A stretch of 64,000 nt of DNA from Sphingomonas sp. Leaf230 (GCF_001421745.1 NZ_LMKW01000001.1:922464-986463), one strand, 5' to 3'. Counted from the first letter of the stretch, positions 52,744-61,819 are shown. Notes: generated from the sequence alone by a model not told the origin. Made by a program: numbers and translations.

Positions 52744-53813
52744 GGATCGCGGTCCTCTGCCATGTCCGCCAGCCGATCGCGCAGCCGTTCGCCGGCGGGA
52801 TGGAATCGCAATGCTGGCATCTGGCAGCGGGTCTCCAGGCGCGCGGCCATGACGTGGTGCTGTTCGCTTCAGGGGACAGCGACCCGCGGTTCACGATCGA
52901 TGCCGTGATCCCCGAGCATTACGAACGGACCTTTCCGGGCGCCGAGCACCGCGGCTTCGCGCCGTTGATCGCACATCTCGACGATGGCTACGCCGCCGCC
53001 TGCGACCGGATCGCCGCCGGTAATTTCGACGTGGTCCACAACAACAGCCTGCATCGCTTCCCGCTCGAGCCGGCGCGGACCGCTGCGGTTCCGACCGTCA
53101 CGTCGCTGCACGTCCCGCCCTATGACGCGCTCCGCTGGTTCGTGCACGCCAGCGTCGCGCCGACGCACCGCCTGACCGCGACCTCGGCACACCAGCTCGC
53201 CGCCTGGTGGCCGGATGGCCCGCCACGCGAAGCCTCGGTGCTCCACAACGGTATCGACCCCGACGCGTGGCCGTTCGTCGCGCAAGGCGATGGCAGCGCG
53301 GTCTGGTGCGGAAGGATGACGCCCGACAAGGCGCCCCATCTGGCAGCGCAGGCAGCCCGGATGGCCGGCGTCCCACTTACGCTCTTCGGACCGATCGAGG
53401 ATCGCGACTATTGGGAAGCCGACGTCGCGCCGCTGCTGGACGGCAGCATTCGTTATGGCGGACATCTAAATGCATCGGCGCTTGCGGCGGAGATGGGTCG
53501 CGCTTCGGTGTTCGTGTTCACGCCGTGCTGGGACGAACCATTTGGCCTGGTCGCGGTCGAGGCGATGGCATGCGGCCTGCCTGTGGCGGCATTCGACCGC
53601 GGCGCGTTGCGCGAAGTCATCGGCGAGACAGAATGCTTCGCGCCGCCCGGTGATGTTCCGGCGCTCGCCGACGCGATCACGGCAGCAATCCGACGCCCCC
53701 GCGCCGCGCAACGCGAACGGGTCGAGACGGCCTTTACACGTGATCGGTGGCTCGATCGATGCGAGGACCTTTACCGTGACGTTGTCGGTCACGAACAAGG
53801 GCGGGTCGCATGA
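52740..53813 (+). CDS. Family 4 glycosyltransferase
   Basis: A 357-residue GT-B enzyme: an N-terminal HVRQPIAQPFAGGMESQCWHLA, VLHNGIDPDAWPF in the linker, and the donor-site E-x7-E in CWDEPFGLVAVEAMACGLPVAAF. It is only distantly like the first GT4 of the cluster, so it should add a different sugar or linkage. ATG 52740 overlaps the previous stop (ATGA), and its own stop overlaps the next start by 4 bp. Confidence 0.87.
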   Translation: MRIAVLCHVRQPIAQPFAGGMESQCWHLAAGLQARGHDVVLFASGDSDPRFTIDAVIPEHYERTFPGAEHRGFAPLIAHLDDGYAAACDRIAAGNFDVVHNNSLHRFPLEPARTAAVPTVTSLHVPPYDALRWFVHASVAPTHRLTATSAHQLAAWWPDGPPREASVLHNGIDPDAWPFVAQGDGSAVWCGRMTPDKAPHLAAQAARMAGVPLTLFGPIEDRDYWEADVAPLLDGSIRYGGHLNASALAAEMGRASVFVFTPCWDEPFGLVAVEAMACGLPVAAFDRGALREVIGETECFAPPGDVPALADAITAAIRRPRAAQRERVETAFTRDRWLDRCEDLYRDVVGHEQGRVA

Positions 53814-54742
53814 CGAACAGCGACCATCTGGGAGAGCAGCGCGCGCTGCTCTCCGCATTATACCGGACGCATGTCGAGCTTGGTTCTCGCTATGCGCTGG
53901 TCGACTTTCCGGATCATGCGAACGTCGGCGACAGCGCGATCTGGCTCGGCGAACTCGCCTTGCTGCGACAGATAACGGGGCGCGATCCGTGTTACGTTTC
54001 GACCTGGCACGATTTCGATCTCGATGCCTTTCGTAGCGCCTGTTCCGACGGCATCCTGTTCCTGCATGGCGGCGGAAACCTCGGCGACATCTGGCCGCAT
54101 CACCAGCGGTTTCGCGAAGATATCTTGGCCAGGGTCCGCGACCGACCGGTCGTGCAGCTACCGCAGTCGATCCATTTTCGCGTGCCCTCCGAGGTGGATC
54201 AGTTCGCTGCGCTCGTCGCCGACCATCCCGACTTCGTCCTGTACGTCCGCGATACGCGTAGCCTGGACTTCGCACGCGAACATTTGGCCTGCTCGTCGCA
54301 CCTAGCCCCGGACTCGGCGTATGCGCTCGGCGAGCAATCGCGCGACGCGGCGCAGTGCGACGTGCTGATGCTGATGCGCACCGACGACGAACGGCAAGGC
54401 TATGCGGTACCGTCGGCCGATACAGCGACCGTCGTCGACTGGCTGGAGGACGATGCCGATTTACCGGTCGGAGTCGACGCCAAAGCACGCGAAGCTCAAG
54501 CCGTCGCACGCGTCGACCGTGGGCTGCGGTTGCTCGCTCGAGGGCGGGTCGTCGTGACGGACCGGCTGCATGGTCATATCCTCGCGGATCTGCTGGGTAT
54601 TCCGCATGTCGTTCTCGACAACGACTACGGCAAGATCGCCGCATATCTCGACGCCTGGCCCGCCCCGGACGCGATCGTGACGAGAGCCTCGACGATCGAA
54701 CACGCCATGGTTCTTGCCAAGCAGCTCGTCGGCGCGCGGTGA
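53810..54742 (+). CDS. Polysaccharide pyruvyl transferase family protein
   Basis: A 310-residue GT-B-like protein of the pyruvyl transferase family (CsaB/WcaK type), which adds a pyruvate ketal from PEP to a sugar. Visible are DFPDHANVGDSAIWLGEL, LFLHGGGNLGDIWP, QLPQSIHF, and the C-terminal TDRLHGHILADLLGIPHVVLDN. Pyruvylation would make the glycan acidic. It is linked by 4-bp overlaps on both sides. An alternative is a non-pyruvyl member of the same fold. Confidence 0.85.
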   Translation: MTNSDHLGEQRALLSALYRTHVELGSRYALVDFPDHANVGDSAIWLGELALLRQITGRDPCYVSTWHDFDLDAFRSACSDGILFLHGGGNLGDIWPHHQRFREDILARVRDRPVVQLPQSIHFRVPSEVDQFAALVADHPDFVLYVRDTRSLDFAREHLACSSHLAPDSAYALGEQSRDAAQCDVLMLMRTDDERQGYAVPSADTATVVDWLEDDADLPVGVDAKAREAQAVARVDRGLRLLARGRVVVTDRLHGHILADLLGIPHVVLDNDYGKIAAYLDAWPAPDAIVTRASTIEHAMVLAKQLVGAR

Positions 54743-55659
54743 CTGCCGCCATCGACGTCAGCCTGCTCGTCTGCACGCGCAATCGCGCCGTGTCGCTGAC
54801 GGCTGCGCTAGAGTCCGTAGAGCGCGCGGCGGCGTATGCTAGAAACACGACCGTGGAGGTCGTCCTGGTCGACAACGACTCGGTCGACGGCACGCCGCAG
54901 CGACTAACGGAATGGCGCTCGCGACAGACTTTCCCCGTCCACCTCGTCCACGAACCACACCCCGGGCTTGCCCGCGCGCGCAACGCCGGGCTCGCGCACT
55001 GCACCGGGCGCATCATCGCGATGACAGACGACGACTGCGTCCTGCATCAAGACTATTTCGCGGCCGTCTGCGCCGCGTTCGAAAGGGCCAGCGGGCCGGC
55101 GATCATCGGCGGTCGCATCCTGCTCGGCAACCCGGCCGATCTCCCCGTCACGATCAAGCTTGAAGACCATCCCATGGTCGCGCCGTCGCGCGGGTTTCCG
55201 GGTGGGTTCATCATGGGGGCAAATCTGGCATTCACCGCGGATGTCCTGCGACTGACGGGATGCTTCGACGAACGGTTCGGGGCCGGAGCCCCGTTCCTTT
55301 CCGCCGAGGATACGGATTTCCTGTTTCGTGCAGCAGGCTCTGGCGTCGCGATACTCTATGACCCGCTGATGGTCGTCGATCATCATCACGGGCGCCGTGA
55401 TATTGAAGACGAGACACGGTTGCTGGCAGGGTACAGCTTTGGCGACGGCGCGCTGTACGCCAAGTATCTCGTCTCCGACCGACGCGCGCTTCGCGCCATC
55501 GTCGAGGATATTCTTGCCGTTCGCTTCGACTGGACGCGGCCTGTGAAGACGCATGCCGGTATCAAGCGGTTCTACTGGTTCCGGCTGCGCCATAAGGCCC
55601 GGGGCCTGGTCTACTTCTGGTGGGTCGCCCTCCGGCGAAGCATGTCACGCTTTATCTGA
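54739..55659 (+). CDS. Family 2 (GT-A) glycosyltransferase, last gene of the cluster
   Basis: A 306-residue GT-A enzyme: DVSLLVCTRNRAVSLTAALES, EPHPGLARARNAGLAHC, the DxD-type AMTDDDC, and FGAGAPFLSAEDTDFLFRA. The C-terminal KRFYWFRLRHKARGLVYFWW is amphipathic or hydrophobic and may touch the membrane. It starts at a GTG that overlaps the pyruvyltransferase stop (GTGA). It is the final member of the same-strand run; no clear hairpin follows before the HNH gene. Confidence 0.87.
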   Translation: MTAAIDVSLLVCTRNRAVSLTAALESVERAAAYARNTTVEVVLVDNDSVDGTPQRLTEWRSRQTFPVHLVHEPHPGLARARNAGLAHCTGRIIAMTDDDCVLHQDYFAAVCAAFERASGPAIIGGRILLGNPADLPVTIKLEDHPMVAPSRGFPGGFIMGANLAFTADVLRLTGCFDERFGAGAPFLSAEDTDFLFRAAGSGVAILYDPLMVVDHHHGRRDIEDETRLLAGYSFGDGALYAKYLVSDRRALRAIVEDILAVRFDWTRPVKTHAGIKRFYWFRLRHKARGLVYFWWVALRRSMSRFI

Positions 55660-55710
55660 TAAGCCACTGTACCTGCTAGCCTTTCCTCCACGATACACCA
55701 TATTCGAACC

Positions 55711-56052
55711 ATGGGCGGACGTGTGAAGCGGATGGCAGGATTGTTGGAGGCGGAGGCGCGGACGATCGCTGCCGAAGATGCCGGGCGATGCGGGCTGTGC
55801 GAGCGGCCCTTGGGGCGAAAGGTGGAATGGCATCACCGCATTCCGAAAAGCCGGGGTGGTACGGAGGTCGTCCCGGTTCATCCGATCTGCCACCGTATCA
55901 TCCATGCCAGCGTCTCGAACCAGGATCTGGCGACGACGTTCGCGGATCTCGATGTCTTGAAAGCGCGCCCGGATATCAGTCGCTTCCTGCGCTGGATCGC
56001 CGACAAGCCCGCGGACTTTCACGTCCCCACCCGCCGCGCCGATATCCGCTGA
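55711..56052 (+). CDS. HNH endonuclease family protein
   Basis: A 113-residue protein with an HNH zinc-finger nuclease core: CGLCERPLG (CxxC), VEWHHRIPKSRGGTE (the first His pair) and VHPICHRIIHAS (CxxxIH). It is small and stands alone, without restriction-modification or toxin partner genes, 51 bp after the glycan cluster. Such solitary HNH proteins act in DNA repair, phage defence or as mobile-element relics; no function can be chosen here. Confidence 0.85.
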   Translation: MGGRVKRMAGLLEAEARTIAAEDAGRCGLCERPLGRKVEWHHRIPKSRGGTEVVPVHPICHRIIHASVSNQDLATTFADLDVLKARPDISRFLRWIADKPADFHVPTRRADIR

Positions 56053-56159
56053 CTGCACCGGCCTCACCGAGAGATCGTCATCGACAACGGTCTTTTGTCG
56101 GCGGCACTTAACGATCGGAGGACCGTTCCTTCAGCGACCCGAACAGCAGGACGCTTTCC

Positions 56160-57035
56160 ATGACCGATGATCCGCGCACCAGCCACCCGACGAGCTTTCC
56201 CGGTGAACCACAGCAGCCCCGCCCCGGGCTTGTCGTCAACATGAAGACCAAGCCCGACCACGGCGAGGAAAGCTATGTCGGCAAGGGGCTTCTCAAGGGT
56301 AAGGTCGCGCTCATCACCGGGGGTGATTCCGGCATCGGCAAGGCGGTGGCCATCGCCTATGCGCGTGAAGGCGCGGACGTCGCGATCTCGTATCTCGCCG
56401 TCGAGCAGGACGACGCCGAGGATACGCGGGGCTGGGTGGAGAGAGCGGGGCAGCGCTGCCTGCTGCTACCGGGCGACATTCGCGACCGGGATCACTGCGT
56501 CACGTTGGTAAAGCGCACCGTCGAAGAGCTCGGCGGGCTCGACATTCTGGTGAACAATGCTGCGGCGCAGACGATGAACGAGGATCTGGACAGCATCGAC
56601 GATGACGAGATGCAATGCGCGTTCGCGGCCAACGTGTTCGCGATGATCCGTCTGGCGAAGGCCGCGGCACCGCACATGAAGCCGGGGTCCGCGATCGTGA
56701 ACACCTCGAGCGAGCAGGCCAAGGTCGCGACCAAGAGCATGATCGTCTACGCCGCGACCAAAGGCGCGATCTCCAGCCTCACCGTCGGGCTTTCGAACCT
56801 GCTCGTAGCGAACGGCATTCGCGTCAACGCCGTGGCGCCGGGCCCGATCTGGACGCCGATCCAGCCGATCGCGAAGTCGCCGGAGGAACTGGAAAAACTC
56901 GGTCAGGATACCCCGATCGGTCGCGCAGGACAGCCGGCCGAGCTTGCTCCGGCGTATGTCCTTCTCGCGTCGTCGGAGGGAAGCTACATGACCGGTGCAG
57001 TGATCGCGGTTACCGGTGGCGTGCCGATCAACTGA
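56160..57035 (+). CDS. SDR family oxidoreductase, YghA/general-stress type
   Basis: A 291-residue SDR with the N-terminal extension typical of the YghA/GsiB-like stress group (PGEPQQPRPGLVVNMKTKPDHGE). Visible are ITGGDSGIGKAVAIAYAREGAD (cofactor), NNAAAQ, the catalytic Ser in NTSSEQ, YAATKGAI (Tyr-Lys) and GIRVNAVAPGPIWTPIQP. This group is usually induced by stationary-phase or general stress. It is monocistronic and convergent with the carotenoid genes. Confidence 0.9.
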   Translation: MTDDPRTSHPTSFPGEPQQPRPGLVVNMKTKPDHGEESYVGKGLLKGKVALITGGDSGIGKAVAIAYAREGADVAISYLAVEQDDAEDTRGWVERAGQRCLLLPGDIRDRDHCVTLVKRTVEELGGLDILVNNAAAQTMNEDLDSIDDDEMQCAFAANVFAMIRLAKAAAPHMKPGSAIVNTSSEQAKVATKSMIVYAATKGAISSLTVGLSNLLVANGIRVNAVAPGPIWTPIQPIAKSPEELEKLGQDTPIGRAGQPAELAPAYVLLASSEGSYMTGAVIAVTGGVPIN

Positions 57036-57074
57036 CGGACGAGCGGGCGCTTCGGCGCTCGTTCATCGGCCCGC

Positions 57075-57836
57075 CTAGGAGTTCGCCACTTCAACGCGAC
57101 GTGCGGCGCGCGCATGCTCCTTCGTAAAGTCGCCGACACCGCGGTCGGTGTGGCACAACCGGTCCCAATGGCGGAAATACAAGCCGTAGTTGCAGCCATA
57201 GAGTTCGTGGTGCCGCTGGTGGTGGCTGGCCGTGATCAGCCACCCGCCCAAGGGCCCCGACCACAAGAAACGCGGGAAGATCTCCCATCCCATGTGGTTG
57301 GTGACCCCCATCACCGTCATGATCGTCAGCACGATGCCTAGACCGGCGATATGGATCGGAACGAAGAACACCAACAGCGGGATGACCACCGCGCCGGTCA
57401 GCGCCTCGATCGGGTGAAACGCCATCGCGGCCCAGGCCGTCGGCGGGCGACTGGCATGATGCAGCGCGTGCGCCAACTTGAACGGTTTGGGACGATGCAT
57501 CCAGCGGTGCGTCCAGTAGAACCAGGCATCGTGCAGCAGCAGATACAGGAACACCGAAACCGGCAGGTACCAGAGCGGATAGGCGTGGATGTCGGAATAT
57601 ACCTGCGTCCAACCATGATGCTGCCATCCCCAGGCAACTACACCCGCCGGGATCCCGTAAAGCGCCGCGGACGCGAGGCTCCAGATGATTTCGCGACGGA
57701 CCTGCGGGTCCAGCCCGAGGTACAACCCCGGATGCTTGCGGACCGTGATCCAGGCGAACGCGCCCGACACGAGGAGATAGCGAACGCCGACGATGACGGT
57801 CATCGCGACGGCGGAGAGGATGATGGCGAGAGTCAT
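57075..57836 (-). CDS. Sterol desaturase/fatty acid hydroxylase family protein, possible CrtG
   Basis: A 253-residue membrane di-iron enzyme with four or so helices and the histidine clusters of the family: HDAWFYWTHRWMH, HALHHAS and SHHQRHHELYG. It overlaps the crtW-like gene by 4 bp (ATGA) and is last in the crtZ-crtW unit, so a carotenoid-ring hydroxylase is likely. Size and context fit CrtG, the beta-ionone 2,2'-hydroxylase of Brevundimonas and sphingomonads, but I cannot confirm it by alignment; a general fatty-acid hydroxylase is the alternative. Confidence 0.8.
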   Translation of the reverse strand: MTLAIILSAVAMTVIVGVRYLLVSGAFAWITVRKHPGLYLGLDPQVRREIIWSLASAALYGIPAGVVAWGWQHHGWTQVYSDIHAYPLWYLPVSVFLYLLLHDAWFYWTHRWMHRPKPFKLAHALHHASRPPTAWAAMAFHPIEALTGAVVIPLLVFFVPIHIAGLGIVLTIMTVMGVTNHMGWEIFPRFLWSGPLGGWLITASHHQRHHELYGCNYGLYFRHWDRLCHTDRGVGDFTKEHARAARRVEVANS

Positions 57837-58615
57837 GCTTGATCCTCGACGACCCTGCGATCGGCTGCTCGCAAGGTGAGAGCGCGGCGCCGCGACGGAA
57901 GCCCCCACCACGGCGTTCCCGGCGACAGATGGTGCTCGTGATGATAGCCGCCGAAGTGGAAACAGGTCAGCAGCGACAAAATCGGGCCCACTTCGATACT
58001 GTGCGCGCGGTGAGCGTCCGCAAAAGGAGTCTCGCGCTCCCGGTGCGGCAACCACGTCCCGAACACGAACAACTGCGCCACCGCACCCAAGGCTGGCAAT
58101 GCCCAGAAGACGACGATGTTGCCGAGCGGTGCCCCAAGCAGCAGCGTATAGATCAGCGCCACCATGGTTATCCGGATGATCTGCCCGTGCGAGTAATAGG
58201 TCTTGAAGAACTGCAGGAACCAACCGCCGAGACTGGGGTCGCCACCGTGAAAATCGGGGTCCCCCGCTCGCCCGGTTTCCTTGTGATGCAGATGATGCTG
58301 CGGCAACAGTGATGCGTACGACAGGCAGGCGTAGAGCGAAAGACAGGTCGCGCCGATCGCTCGGTTCAGACATGGTCGATCGGGCGCCAGCGCACCGTGC
58401 ATTGAGTCATGCGCGACGATGAACAATCCGGTACTCAGCCAAGTCTGGACGATGACCATCACGATGGCCAGGGGAATGGTATCCGGGCTCCATCGCCAGA
58501 AAAAAATGCCGGTTATGTGGATCGCCAGCCACGCCACGACGATAGCGGCGGACAGCGACACGCCGACACGCGTCTGGTGCCTCAGGGCCTCCGATTGGCG
58601 AACCGTTCCGCTCAC
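57833..58615 (-). CDS. crtW: Beta-carotene ketolase
   Basis: A 260-residue integral-membrane di-iron ketolase that puts 4-keto groups on beta-ionone rings (canthaxanthin, astaxanthin). The CrtW histidine motifs are all present: HDSMHGALAP, LPQHHLHHKETGRAGDPDFH, FGTWLPHR and CFHFGGYHHEHHLSPGTPWW. The start is a GTG at 58615 overlapping the crtZ stop (GTGA). It is translationally coupled to the genes on both sides. Confidence 0.92.
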   Translation of the reverse strand: MSGTVRQSEALRHQTRVGVSLSAAIVVAWLAIHITGIFFWRWSPDTIPLAIVMVIVQTWLSTGLFIVAHDSMHGALAPDRPCLNRAIGATCLSLYACLSYASLLPQHHLHHKETGRAGDPDFHGGDPSLGGWFLQFFKTYYSHGQIIRITMVALIYTLLLGAPLGNIVVFWALPALGAVAQLFVFGTWLPHRERETPFADAHRAHSIEVGPILSLLTCFHFGGYHHEHHLSPGTPWWGLPSRRRALTLRAADRRVVEDQA

Positions 58616-59154
58616 TTCTTTGCATCTGCCGAGACGAGGTTTCCGGCTTTGTCGGGACGTACCGCACGCCGCTGCGGATCGGCATTCGCGCGCAACTGCG
58701 CCTTCAGCACCGACGGCTTGCGCGCCAACAGGAAGCCGTGGCTGACGGTACCGTCCTTGCCCTCGACCGCGTGGTGCAGGCGGTGCGCTTGCAACAGGCG
58801 CTTGAAATACCCCTGCTTGGGTACCCAGCGAAAACCGCCGCGCTGATGCACCAGCATGTCGTGCACGAAGGCATAGATGCCGCCGTACACGGTGATGCCG
58901 AGCGCTGCCCACCACAACGGCTCCCACCAGAGGCCGACGACGAACAACACGATCGGCACGATCGCGAAGACGACCGCATACAGGTCGTTCTTTTCAAACC
59001 AGCCCTCGTGATCTTCGTGATGCGACTTGTGCCAGCCCCAGCCCCAGCCGTGCATGACATACCGATGCGCTGCCCACGCGAAGCACTCCATGAACAACAC
59101 CATGAAGACGACGATCGCGAGTTTCTCGAACCAGGTCACTTTGCTCGATCGCAT
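58612..59154 (-). CDS. crtZ: Beta-carotene 3-hydroxylase
   Basis: A 180-residue membrane di-iron hydroxylase that adds 3-OH groups to beta-rings (zeaxanthin, astaxanthin). Histidine boxes: HRYVMHGWGWGWHKSHHE, VHDMLVHQRG and HRLHHAVEG, as in CrtZ. ATG 59154 gives a normal CrtZ length; a GTG at 59196 would add 14 residues. It is first in the leftward crtZ-crtW-hydroxylase unit and divergent from the PAP2 gene. Early carotenoid genes (crtE/B/I/Y) are not in the window. Confidence 0.92.
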   Translation of the reverse strand: MRSSKVTWFEKLAIVVFMVLFMECFAWAAHRYVMHGWGWGWHKSHHEDHEGWFEKNDLYAVVFAIVPIVLFVVGLWWEPLWWAALGITVYGGIYAFVHDMLVHQRGGFRWVPKQGYFKRLLQAHRLHHAVEGKDGTVSHGFLLARKPSVLKAQLRANADPQRRAVRPDKAGNLVSADAKK

Positions 59155-59375
59155 GAATTGACGGTGGACGGGTGCAGCGAATTCAGCATGATGCACACAT
59201 AACCGTTACCCGCCGGCTATGCGAGGGCGCTCCGCGACAAAATATCCCGAGCCGGTGGCGTCGAAGCCATTCTCCGCTCCGGACCACGTCGTCTTTAGAT
59301 CGCGTGATGTCCATGTAATGTGGTCGAAATCGACCTGCCTGGGCACCGCATGGCGGCACGCTGCGTTTGACCGGT

Positions 59376-60302
59376 ATGATTGCCCCGTTGTTCCGCGCCG
59401 ACCACCGAGAGACTGCTTCCTGGGTCTTGATCGGGGCCATGTTGATGAGCTTCCTCGTCGCCCAATATCATCACCGCTTCACCGTGGATCCGATCCGAGC
59501 CGCTCCCGCGATGGCAGCGGTGACGGCACTCGCCCTCGCGCTCGCGATCGGCAAGTACACCGCGCGGCCGCGTCTCGTTGCCGGCGCGCGAGCGTTTCTC
59601 CAAATGACGCTGTTCACGGTGCTCGGCGTCGTTCTGGCGTATGCCCTGGCGGCAAACGCGGGGAAGTTGTGGGATGCCCGACTGGCCGCCGCCGATCGCG
59701 CGATCGGTTTCAACTGGCCGGTCGTGTTGGCGTTGCTCGACAAATCCCCTCCTTTGATTTGGCTGTTTGGACTGGCATATCACAGCCTCACCTTGCAGAT
59801 GATCGTCGTCATCGTAGCGTTGAGCGGCATGGGGAAATTCGACACGCTGAGGACGATGGTCTGTGCCGCGATCCTGTCCGGTTTCGTCACGATCCTGATT
59901 TCGGGCCTTACTCCGGCCATGGGCAATCTGTTCGATCCGTCCAGGTATGCACATCTCTGGCCATCCATAGCCTGGCTTGAACAGGGGCTGATATCCGGGC
60001 TTCGCGACGGGTCTCTACGCGTGCTTGATCTCACGATGCTCATGGGAATCGTCAGCTTTCCCAGTTTCCATGCGACGCTCGCCGCCATCTTCATCTGGGC
60101 GTTCGGCGCGATGCCGCGGCTTGCGGTTCCGGGCCGGGTATGGGCGGTACTTACGATCGTCGCGACGCCGGTCTTCGGCGGTCACTACGGGGTCGACGTC
60201 ATCATGGGGCTGTTTCTCGCACCGCCTGCCATCATTGCAAGCCGCCACATCACGCGGCGCAGGCGGGCACCCCATCTAATGGACTCAGCCCAGCCGGCAT
60301 AG
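59376..60302 (+). CDS. PAP2 superfamily integral membrane protein
   Basis: A 308-residue membrane protein with about 7-8 predicted helices and the late PAP2/inositol-phosphotransferase motifs FPSFHATLA (about residue 230) and GGHYGVDVIMG (about 270). The set FPSFHA..HYGVD resembles AUR1-like inositolphosphotransferases and lipid phosphatases. The start is ATG 59376; an in-frame TTG at 59367 is possible. Its 3' end overlaps the convergent crtX-like gene by 53 bp. The role could be lipid or isoprenoid-pyrophosphate dephosphorylation, or head-group transfer. Confidence 0.82.
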   Translation: MIAPLFRADHRETASWVLIGAMLMSFLVAQYHHRFTVDPIRAAPAMAAVTALALALAIGKYTARPRLVAGARAFLQMTLFTVLGVVLAYALAANAGKLWDARLAAADRAIGFNWPVVLALLDKSPPLIWLFGLAYHSLTLQMIVVIVALSGMGKFDTLRTMVCAAILSGFVTILISGLTPAMGNLFDPSRYAHLWPSIAWLEQGLISGLRDGSLRVLDLTMLMGIVSFPSFHATLAAIFIWAFGAMPRLAVPGRVWAVLTIVATPVFGGHYGVDVIMGLFLAPPAIIASRHITRRRRAPHLMDSAQPA

Positions 60303-61557
60303 CGTCGGCATCGCTGAAGAGGGCCGAATCGACCAGCGCGGCAGCCTCGGCAGCGCCCCCGGCCCCCGCCATTTCGGCGGCGAGCAAATTTGCCGCGTGG
60401 CGGTACGACGGATCCGATAGCACGAGCCGCAACGCCGCTTCGAGGCCCCCCTTGTCTGCTTCGGCGGGCGATACGATACGAGCCGCCCCGATCCGCTTCA
60501 GTCGCGCGGCCGTAGCGGGTTGTTCGAATGCCAGCGGTACCGCAACGATCGGAACGCCGGCGGCCAGCGCGTCCAGCACCGTGTTGAACCCGCCGTGCAA
60601 AATCGCCGCCGAACATTTTGGCAGGATACGGGTCTGAGACCAGAATGCCCGCACCAGGGGCCTGCCGGGTAGCGAGGTGACTTCGGCCTCGCTCAGCCCG
60701 CCACCATGCGCGACCACCGCACGAGTGCCGGCCGCGGCACAGGCAGCCGTCATCGCGACGAACAACGATCGGCGTGCCCCCTGCAACGATCCCAGCGAAC
60801 AGAATATCAGGGGTCGGCCATCGTCCTCCGGAAGATCGACGTCAGCTTCGTCCAGCCGCCACGGCGCGCCGTATCGGAAGCTCGTTGGCAATGCCGCGCG
60901 GGGGAAATCCAGACCTGCCGGGCATTGTGCGACGTGCAGGCGGTCCGACCATTGATGCCGAGGGTCGGGGTCAAGCTTCCACCGGCGCGCATAGAACGAC
61001 ACGACTTTGGCGATCGGCCGCATCAGCAGGTCGCTGACGGCGTACCCACCATTGTTGCGACGAAGGCCAGCCGCAGTGGGACGATACTCCCAACCGAGAA
61101 ACGGTGGCGGAACCATCGGCTCTCTGAGCAAGGGCAAGCCGGTGACGGCAGTCACGAACGGCAGTTGGAGATGTCGTGCCACCAGCGCACCGGCAGGTTC
61201 GACGGAGTCGGCGAGTACCGCATCCACCCCAAGTCTCGACAGTGCCGCCGGAAGAGCCTCCAATAGCAGTTCCGTCATGGACGCCGTGCCGCGGATCATC
61301 CTGGTCAGTCCGACAGGGCCCGATGGCTGCGCCAGCTTCCGGTAATATGCCGCCAACAAGCCTTGGCAGTCCGACGGGTGGTCAAGCGCCGCAAAACCGA
61401 CACTGCCGTTGGGCACTAGCGAGGCGACGTCGGCCAGATGGACTATCGTGACTCTACGCCCTGCTTCGACGAGCGATGTTCCCAATGCCACCAGCGGATT
61501 GATGTGCCCGGCCGTTGGCGGCGCGATGATGGCGATATGTCGCCGATTGAACGTCAA
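60250..61557 (-). CDS. crtX: Carotenoid glucosyltransferase CrtX-like (GT1 family)
   Basis: A 435-residue GT1 (MGT/UGT) enzyme: IAIIAPPTAGHINPLVALG at the N-terminus, FCSLGSLQGARR, and the donor-binding ILHGGFNTVLDALAAGVPIVAVPLAFEQPATAARL. This pattern and the crtW/crtZ neighbourhood match zeaxanthin/astaxanthin glucosyltransferase CrtX. The only start that includes the first beta-strand is a TTG at 61557, which is unusual. Its last 53 bp overlap the convergent PAP2 gene. Confidence 0.82.
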   Translation of the reverse strand: MTFNRRHIAIIAPPTAGHINPLVALGTSLVEAGRRVTIVHLADVASLVPNGSVGFAALDHPSDCQGLLAAYYRKLAQPSGPVGLTRMIRGTASMTELLLEALPAALSRLGVDAVLADSVEPAGALVARHLQLPFVTAVTGLPLLREPMVPPPFLGWEYRPTAAGLRRNNGGYAVSDLLMRPIAKVVSFYARRWKLDPDPRHQWSDRLHVAQCPAGLDFPRAALPTSFRYGAPWRLDEADVDLPEDDGRPLIFCSLGSLQGARRSLFVAMTAACAAAGTRAVVAHGGGLSEAEVTSLPGRPLVRAFWSQTRILPKCSAAILHGGFNTVLDALAAGVPIVAVPLAFEQPATAARLKRIGAARIVSPAEADKGGLEAALRLVLSDPSYRHAANLLAAEMAGAGGAAEAAALVDSALFSDADAMPAGLSPLDGVPACAA

Positions 61558-61819
61558 TGCCGTGGAGCTTTCCGTCGCCGTCTCGTTTGACCGCTTACTA
61601 TCAGCATGCAGCCGAACGGCGATAGCTCGATTTTGCGGAGTAACCCACTACGCTTGCTCCTTTGATCGTAGTCAATGCGTGTTCAAATACAGGCGTTCAG
61701 ACGCTTGTCCCAGAACTCACGTGCTGGTCTGGCCTCACCAAATTCTGATCTTTGTATCGCTAACCAAGCGGCGAGGTTCGTCGATCCCCCCTCGCCGCGT
61801 GGTAGCCTTGGTGTGGGTC

